Assembly: GCF_040115645.1 (NCBI RefSeq)
Contig: NC_089563.1
Location: forward strand, 248,001-312,000
Direction of reading: 5' to 3'
DNA: 64,000 nucleotides
From: Euwallacea fornicatus
Taxonomy: Eukaryota; Arthropoda; Insecta; Coleoptera; Curculionidae
The notes under the pieces are model-generated. The model was not told the DNA's origin, made no database searches, and saw only the letters and a list, made by a program, of their open reading frames with translations. Position numbers and translations under genes: made by a program. This document shows positions 49,701-58,700 of the stretch, piece after piece (position 1 is the first letter of the stretch; each line of letters starts with the position of its first letter).

Positions 49701-52700
49701 TCCTGTTGAAATGTGCTTCCAGGATGGTCGTGCATGTATGGTACAAGAACCGGTTCTAAGACACTATTAATGTACCTCTGAGCATTTAATCTATCATAAA
49801 TGAAAACAAGAGGAGACCGACTACCATACTGGATGGCACCCCAAACCATGACACCTGGTGTTAAACCAGAATGACGCCTTTCCAAAAAGTCCAAATTTAA
49901 TCGCTCTCCTCTGTGCCTTCTAACACGTAACCGTCCATCAGATCGCCATAAACAAAATCGGCTCTCATCACTGAACACGATTCTTCTCCACTCATCCACC
50001 CATTGCACTCTCAGACGACAACACTCCAGTCGGGCCACCCTGTGGTTTCGTGATAATGGAAGCTGACGCATAGGACGATATGAATTTAGTCCAAAACTTC
50101 GAATTCTGCGATACATCGTACTAAGGGAGACCCTTCGATTTAGGGTAGCTACCCAGTTAGCACTAAGAGACGGAATTGTTTCAAAAGGGGGGGGTCTGTC
50201 GCTGAACGACGAAGTCGCCAGTCTTCGCGTCGATTCGTCATTCTTGGACGGCCACTACCACGATGACGATTTACTGACCCTTCGTTAGACCAATCTCTCC
50301 AAGCTCTTAGCACTGTTGATGCGCTTCGATCCAATCTACGTGCAATTTCGCGGCAAGGTAAACCTGCCTCATGCATACCAACAATTCTTCCCCTTTCAAA
50401 GGGAGTTAACTGCCGATAAACTGCATTTTGGCGTACACGAGGCATTTTGTACTACCACACATTCAATATGGCACTAACAATAATACCTTTATCGCTATCC
50501 GTCTATAAAAAAATTTGCAAAAAGAACGATAGTCACAGATAAAAAAGTAAAGAAAAACTTCATATCGCATTAAAATGCGAACTTGAAATTTTTATCATTT
50601 TTTCTCTTTCTAAATCTAAAATCATACCAAAATTTCAAATACATACAATGCGTTCTTCTTGGTGTTGCGGTTTTTTTGAAAGTCAGTGTATTTTGCCTTC
50701 TCCAGAATATACACATTTATCGCGCCACAGCGTGTCCCCAATTACATCTCCTTATCCCACACCGTTTTTGAAAAAAAAATCAAACACTCTGTATCTTGGA
50801 AACGAGGCGATTGCGGACCTAACTTTATTCGATTTGAACATTTGTTTTTATGAGCTCTGCCTCCCCTGAAAGTTTGTCGGTATGCTTACGAAACACCCTG
50901 TAGTGTTAGCCTAGTTTCCAGTATAGACGAAGTGCCATTCCAGATTGGCTGTTCACCACATGTATTATTCTTACAAAAGAGCCTGGAAAATTTCTCTCAT
51001 TATAATAATAATTCCTCCATTGACCCGAGACATCATCCATCAAAAGTTGGTAAATACAAGTTATTATGCGACCTGACATCTTTCGAGTTTGAGGTCAATT
51101 AGTTGGAAGAATCTGAAATTGTGTTGGCAAAGACGTTGCGATATTTAACAACCAGTATCGATTAACTTTCCAATAGCTTTAGGGGCGGAAAGCGTGTCAA
51201 AGCACACCAAGGAAAGTTCAATAAGAAATTTGGTTTAAAAAAATGAGGGACGGGGTGGGAGAGGGGGAGGAGGAGAAGGTGGGGGGGGGGAGGTTGGTTG
51301 GGTTTAAAAATGCTCTTGCCTTATTACCGTTGCCCAACTTTAAAAACGGAAAACCCATTTATAAGGTTTAGGAGTTGTAGATAAAGTATCGTGGAGTCAT
51401 TATTCATGTGCTCAGCAGGTATTAATGTTAAGTTGGGCAATAAAAATTCCGTAATGGGGTATGTAAAATTGCCAACTTCAACTTCATGGTAATAGGGAGA
51501 TTTGTAAAGTTAATAATCTAGGAAATGTTTATGGCATAATACTATGTATACATATTGTAATTTTGTATTTGTGAAACTGTGGGTTTTAGCAGTGGCGTAG
51601 ATATTTTTAAATCTTACAATATTGGGATGTCTACAAAAATCGAGCATTCGGGTACTTTAATGGTGTCTCCATTACGCAAATTAGTGCAAATTTTCAGATT
51701 TTTCCTCAAATAGTGCGATTGAACCAAAATTTGGATTTTTCATCAAACACCCGGCGGTCTCCATAATTGAATTCTTTGGAAATACGCATTCTTCAGTGGA
51801 TTATAGCCAAGTAAGCGCATATGTACATTAGTTGTACAGAACAAAGTTGTCTCATTTTGTAACGGTTTTACACTTAAATTGGGATATTTTTTTAGCCACA
51901 AGTTGTTCAATAAAATTAGCAATTTCAAGGATTCTAGAAACAGTTTGGAAACTAAATGTTTCATATGATAAAATGGAGTGCATTGCCTGTGAATGACAAA
52001 TTGACGAAAATTCGAAATGGCAAATTAGTGTTTTTTCTTTTGGAGATAACCTGTCTTTTCGATTTTACCTTTAAAAAGTAGATTATAATTTCACAATAAA
52101 GCAAACAAACTTAAAATACCCTCTGGAAAGTTAAGAGCTTTACAACTGTATACAAACATAATTCAGGTTAGTTACACGTTAACGACCGCCGTTTTTAAAA
52201 AATTGATGATTATGTCTATTTTGCGGTATGTTTAACGTAAATAACAGAAGGGTATAACAAAAAAAATCACTTATTACATAGAACGCACGCAAAGGCTTGT
52301 CAGAATAGTACAGTGATTTTTTTACCTTATATATTCATTGAGATTTTTGAAATCTCCCGTGATTTATCCAAAACGCCTTATGTTATATCACGATAGTGAC
52401 GCTTCTTGACTATTCGAATTAACAGCCTATAGAGTGACCTATATTTATTATGGTAAGAAAGGAGATCATTACAGTTATATTTCTGGAAGGCACTTTCAGA
52501 TCCATTGTCAGTCGCAACTTATTTCTTTTCTTTTCTCTCCTTTCTTCGAAAGGAAATGATTTCTCAAATAATTTAGTCAAAACTGTATGAAACTCTTCCA
52601 ATCAATCACAACCGAGTTTTATCTTACAACCGAAACCAGGAGACTCGGTCGCATATTTGCTTCTTCTTTTGTAGATGTCGAATCTTTGGATTTCCCTATA

Positions 52701-55700
52701 ATAGAAAGGGTTTATTGTTTAGCTAATAGAGTTAGAAATTTCAAGAAATTTAGCGGGAGTTGGGAGGCTCAAAACTACTATAAGAAGTCATTGGAGAAAC
52801 TTTAGTGAATGATGATTCTAGATATTAATTATTATACAGGGTGTTTAATTTTTTTTGTAGCAGGATTTTAACCACATATTTTACGCATCAAAATTATATT
52901 AGTTTGTTATGTAAAATATATTCCAGAATTGGTTTGTTAAGGAAACACAGGAAATTTGAAGTTTTGTATTTTTTTCTATTTGTCTTCTACAGTTCCTCAA
53001 GTTTTTGTGATATTTAGCTCAAATTTTGACTATAAGTTACTCTTTGAGGTCTATAATTTATCGCCCAAAATTCTTTGTGGTGCCTCGCACAGTATTTAAT
53101 TTTAAAAATTTAAATTGCTTGTTAAATTTACAAACTTATGTGTTTTAACTATTTTAGTATCTGTCCTCATTTTGCAGTTATTGGCAAAATGGTAAAAAAT
53201 ACAAGATAATTTTTCTATCGCCAGGTTTGGTTGGTTTCTGATATTTCTGACCTTATATCGACGTAACATTCTCTGACACATTCTTACAGTGTAAACCGAA
53301 GTAAGTATTTATTTACTGACGATCTAAGAGCAAAGCGTATTTGTAATGGAAAATAAATGACAAATAATGGCAGACAAGAGCACAACAGCAACATCAAATA
53401 CACAATAAATTGAACAGCAATAATTTATTCGATAACAAAATCATTTATATCGATATCAAGTGATTATTTTCACAGAAATTGTTGGAAACGATCGCCATCA
53501 CGTTCTACACCTAAATTAGAACGTCGCCATAAAGACCGCCGAACGTCTCTCAAATTCTGAGCAGTTACTCGAAGAGCAGAATATTTTATTCGCCTTACAA
53601 GTTCTTCGTGAGAGTTTACAGAAGTTGAGTACACATTTTTCTTGATAAACGCCCACACATAAAATTCTAGAGGTTTTAGATCGGGCGATCAACGAGGTCA
53701 AACGATTGGTCCTCCACCCATTTCTAGGGATAGTTTGCATTGAGCCAATTCATCACCTTCAGGGAATAAAGTGAAAAATATTTGCGTAATTATGTTATTA
53801 ACTTATGCTCAACATTTGAACTAAGTATCTCAAAAAGTTGAGGAGCATTAAGAGATAAATTGAAAAACATAGAACTTCAACACTCTGTATTTCTTCAACA
53901 ACGCATTCTCGAATGTAGTTAATATGGCGAAGTAATATTATTTTTATGCTTCAAATATTTGCTTGAAATCGTGCTACAAAAACCCGGACATCCTATATAA
54001 AATATCAATTTGTAATCGAAATTAGTCAAAATTTATCGACTTCTTCATTTTGTTTCAGGTGTCTGGAATCAGTACCGAAATCTTCAAGCAGATAGAAGCG
54101 GTTGAAAATGACCATGATGCCTCGACAGCTGCTGCTTTGGAAGTAAGTTTTACCAAATTTGAGTTTACCTTCTTTAAATGGAATTCGTATTTCTTGGTAA
54201 TTATTAAGAAATAGTATATTCTACACCACGGTTGTGAAGTAAATTATTATGGATCGTACATGTTTCGCACCCGAGGAGTATTTACTTTTTTTTCATTACT
54301 AGCAGCAACTAGATTTAATACAGTAATACTGTATCACGGAAACTATACTAAAATGCTTATACTATGTGGGTTTTCATACCACACAAATTTCATGGTTGAT
54401 TGAGAATTCTGGAAAAGCTTCTCATATCAATCTGGACGCAGCAGAGACTTATTGATTAACTGACTTGATTTGTTTCATTTTGTGCTTTTCTGCTTTTCAT
54501 CCCTCTCATCAGTATTTTATCATTACTCGTAAATATTACATTTTAATATATAATGATGATATATTAATATTTGAATTTCTTTAAATATCTATTGTTCCGT
54601 GACTGAAATATTCCTTCCATTTAAATTTAATGCGGGTACGAAACACATCATAAAATTTGTTCTTTCCCTTGATTTTGATACATTTTCTCCCACGCAACAA
54701 AAATGTATCTTATGGAAAACTTTGCCCTGTCAAATATCACAGTTCGTACATCCATTGAAACTACACGTAAATTTGTTAGGAAAACTAGTTTTAGGAGTAT
54801 GAAAACTCTAATAGAAGCATCAAGAATGAAAAACCTAAAATTAAAATTAAATTTCTCAGAATTTTTACACACCTCCACTATTTTTAACACCTACGAGTGT
54901 TATTTTCTAAGCGCTTTCCAAACAAGAACTCGAAGTTCTCAAACTTCCTCGTTATTCAAATAATCTTCTTGATCTTTCATGGAAACAAATTTCACCTACG
55001 CAATTTGCAGCAACAAAGGACGTTTGGAAACGAAAATGTAAACGAGTTTAGACCATCAATTAGAACGTGGCGTGGGTAGCTGAAAACGGTGTTATCAAAC
55101 ATGAAGCAAAATAATGCATAACAAGACTGGGCACAATGGTTTTTATTCCGAACGTAGGAGCTTTTAAGCTCGGCGAAATTGAAACGCCCGGAAGCCCATT
55201 ACAAAGAAAAGTTTGAAGTTGGGATCAGAAAAATTAATTAAAAAGCAACGGAGTTGAAGAGTGATCAGAGTTGTTAGTATTTGCATGGCTGATATATTTT
55301 TAAAGGAGTCGAAACAAAATAGCATTGATAGCTCCGAAGAGGTTTCAAACGGTCACGAAACTACGCTTCTTGGGTCACATACGCACTAAGCGGGTATCCG
55401 TGATGCGGGCAGCTGTCCGATTGATCGCATGCGATCAAAATGTATGTTAACTTACGGGGAAACTTTATTTCTTCACACATTATCATACGGCTAATAGCGC
55501 GAATAGAAATAAAGTTCCCCTGTAAGTTAACATGTACAGGGTCATTCACGGTGAGTGTCCTATTAAAAGTTTACGGGGTTCTAATATAGCTAGAGATCTG
55601 AAATTTTGGATACTGATGTAATGGAGGTTGATCTGTTGAATTAAAATATTGGTATCGTTGCGACGTTGACAGATCTATGTGTAACTGATAACAACTTTGT

Positions 55701-58700
55701 TATTTTAAATGGCGCACCCTGTATTTTATTACATTTTCGAATTTCCCGGAAGATTTAGACTCCAGTTTATCTATCATATGCCATAGCTGTGATGAACCGT
55801 TTTAGAAATAAATATTAGGATCTTTGAGAGTAAAAGGCACCACTTATTAGTTGATTCGGTTAGGAGGAAGCTATGGGTTAACAACGTAAAATAAACGAAA
55901 TCGTAACATCCTTTATAATAAACTAGATCTACGGAATATAAATAAAATTAGAGATTTTGCTAAAAATTTTTATTAAAAATTTGTAAAAAAATATTTGCCA
56001 ATATCTCAAAAACAACTGAAAACAATTATATTAATGTATTATACTTTTCGATAGAGAATTTATTGATCTTTCAGATGCCACCCAAAGATATAGGGTGTTC
56101 TATTCAAGATTCTCATTTAATGCTCATATTTATATCCTTCTGATGTCGCACTAATTTTTCCACGCCCTGTATGCAAATCCAAAATACGTGTAATATTAAA
56201 AAATACAGACAACTAATAAGAGTCTGTAGCTCAAATTTCAACTCTCTAGCTGTGATAGCTGAAAAGATATGCACTTTTCAATTTAGAGCTGTTTGTTGCC
56301 AAATTAGTAAAAAAAATAATTTATTTCGAAAACGGTTCATCATAGCTATGGCATATGATGGATAAACTGGAGTTTAAATCTTCCGGGAAATTCGAAAATG
56401 TAATAAAATACAGGGTGTGCCATTTAAAATAACAAAATTGTTGTCAGTTATACATAGATTTGTCAACGTCGCAACGATACCAATATTTTAATTCAACAGA
56501 TTAAATTCCATTACATGAGTATCCAAAATTTCAGATCTCTAGCTACATTAGAACCCCGTAAACTTTTAATAGGACACTCTCCGTGAATGACCCTATATAT
56601 GTATATCGGAATAGATGGGTAAGCTCCTTAAGAAGCCATATTCGGGAAGTCAAAACACATTCGAATTATGCTGTTGATTATATTAAAAGGAACGACAAGG
56701 ACGGTTTAAACACTAATTGGTATAAAGTGTCTAATCTAGATTTCTAGAACAATGGCAAAGAACTGGTGATCTGGGGTCAGCTCATTCTGTCACCGCCTTT
56801 TTCTTCCCCTTTTTCCTAGGGCCCCAGTCAATCTCAGGCTATCCTTTTAATCTCCCCCCTGCTCCCGTTCCACCGGACCCGGTCGTATTTCACATGCCGG
56901 GTCTGTTCTTTATCCAAACCTAAACAAAGCACACGAATTAGTCAGTCGCCCATAAGCTCATATTCCGTTGATTCTTAAAAAACTTATCGCCGACCCTTAA
57001 TTAATCAACAGGTTCCTCTTTCTTAACTATTTATTATAAATAAGTTAAATCGCCGACATATACAGGGTGTTTCCTAACTACGTGTAAAAAATTTAAAGGC
57101 GTAATCCTCGACTGATTTTGAGTCAAAAATGTCTAATAAACATGTGCCCGCAAATGCCTTGTTTCCAAGATACAGGGTGTTGAAATGTCACAAAGACGTT
57201 GAAAGAGGTTTTTAAAGGTTTGGTGGTTGGGAGCTTGGTGGTTTGGAAACCTTTCCATGTAAATGCGCCTCGCTGCCAAACACTTACCATCACCAAGGCC
57301 GTAAACAAAAACCATATTGGCCATTTCTTTTCAAAATTTTCAAAACTGAGGTATAATCTGATTTTTGGGACACAGAACTAAATTCTTTCACTTTAGAGAT
57401 TAAAACACCAAAATAACACTGACTATCTTGTTTATAGTAGTGGAAGTAGCAAAAAAAAACTAACAATAAACAAGTTAGTAAATACCACCAAACCTTTAGA
57501 AACCTTTAAAACCTTTTTCAACGTCTTTCAGTCAACACCCTGTATCTTGGAAACAAGGCATTTGCGGACATATGTTTATTAGACATTTTTGACTCAAAAT
57601 CAGTCGAGGATTACGCCTTTAAATTTTTTACACGTAGTTAGGAAACACCCTGTATTTTTCTAGCATGCGACCAATCGGATGGCTGGCCGCATCAGGTGTA
57701 TCCACTAAGTGCGTGCGTGCCCTTAGAGATAGGTACCAGGAATGTACAAATCACCTTATTAGGACTCGACCTACGGAATTTTCAAATTTTGCTGGAAAAC
57801 TACCGAATTGCTGGTATTTTTGTGATTCGTGTTGTAAATTAAGTTGCAAAGCCATTGTTGTAAAGAGCTTTTATTGGCAGCCATTAAACCGGACAGCTCT
57901 ACCATTTCGTTCCAGAAATAGTAACTTCGTGCGAATTGCTGATTTATTTTGTCTGCTTAGGCCCATTGACAGCTTAATAATCGGGTTGCTTAACATATTT
58001 TATTGCCTGCACTCGGTATCTCTACGATTTATCGAGTTCAGAGTATTATTAGATTTAATGATAGTAACTCAGATTTCACATCTTTTTGTGTCGGCGAAAA
58101 AAACGAGGAAAATCTGTTTTGTCCTCAGGAATTTAAACGGTACAAAGTGCTTGAGCAGGCAGAGGAGAAGATTCCTGATAATTTTATTCCAACTTCACAC
58201 TCAATTTGACACAACCAGCCACTTTATTGTCAAGGCGGAATCAGCGGACAGATTTATTAAAAAAAGGAAGGAAATTCTTTTCAAACGAGGCGACACGACA
58301 TTTCACTGAACGTTATCTTCTATCCCGGAGCTGAAAAAATTAATTTAATGAAAGAAAAATCAAACAAGTTAAACTGTTTCCCAAGAAAAAGTTTCAATTA
58401 TTGAATAGGATCGAAACTTTTCTTTGAAAAGTTTCGAAGTTTGTTTCTCGATTTTCGTATCTCGAAGTACCCGATCTGACATAAACGGCAATTTTTTTGT
58501 TAAAAATTTACCTGTATTACAAAGATCTAAGTTTAAAGGGCTTAGATCGACAGTGAGAGGGTGCTACGTTAATTTACGTTTGGTTTGGGTCCGTTTTTAG
58601 TGATCGCTTTTGGAAATTCTGCGAACAGGTCAAAAATTGGTCATCGATACACGATTGAATACCTTCATTCGGGTCTATCCAATGTCAAAGCGAAGTTGGA

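Larger units (their letters stand above)
48844..50900. mobile_element. CAGGGTG-type element hosting Tc1 B
   Basis: Left end TA-CGGGGTGTTTCTCAAACA (48842) and right end GAAACACCCTG-TA (50890-50902) are inverted arms of about 115 bp. Both include CCGATATCAC/GCGGACCTAACTTTATTCGA-type sequence. Removing the nested Tc1 and one TA leaves ~620 bp, the same size class as the element at 42467-43090. No transposase remnant was recognised in it. Confidence 0.75.
55376..57719. mobile_element. Pair of ~55-bp inverted repeats enclosing two CAGGGTG elements
   Basis: CACATACGCACTAAGCGG (55376) through TCGCATGC (about 55432) is mirrored by GCATGCGACCAATCGG (57663) through AAGTGCGTGCGTG (57719), with about 80 percent match by eye. 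This may be the terminal repeats of a distinct ~2.3-kb DNA transposon starting CAC. Between them lie a 90-bp hairpin, the 55537-56595 element, unexplained sequence (56600-57060, including a C-rich stretch 56800-56900) and the 57063-57652 element. No transposase of its own is recognised. Confidence 0.45.

Noticed and set aside
57665..58309. 214-codon plus-strand open reading frame
   Set aside because: It begins inside the arm region of mobile elements, has no recognisable motif and lies in a Syd-1 intron; long but most likely a chance frame.
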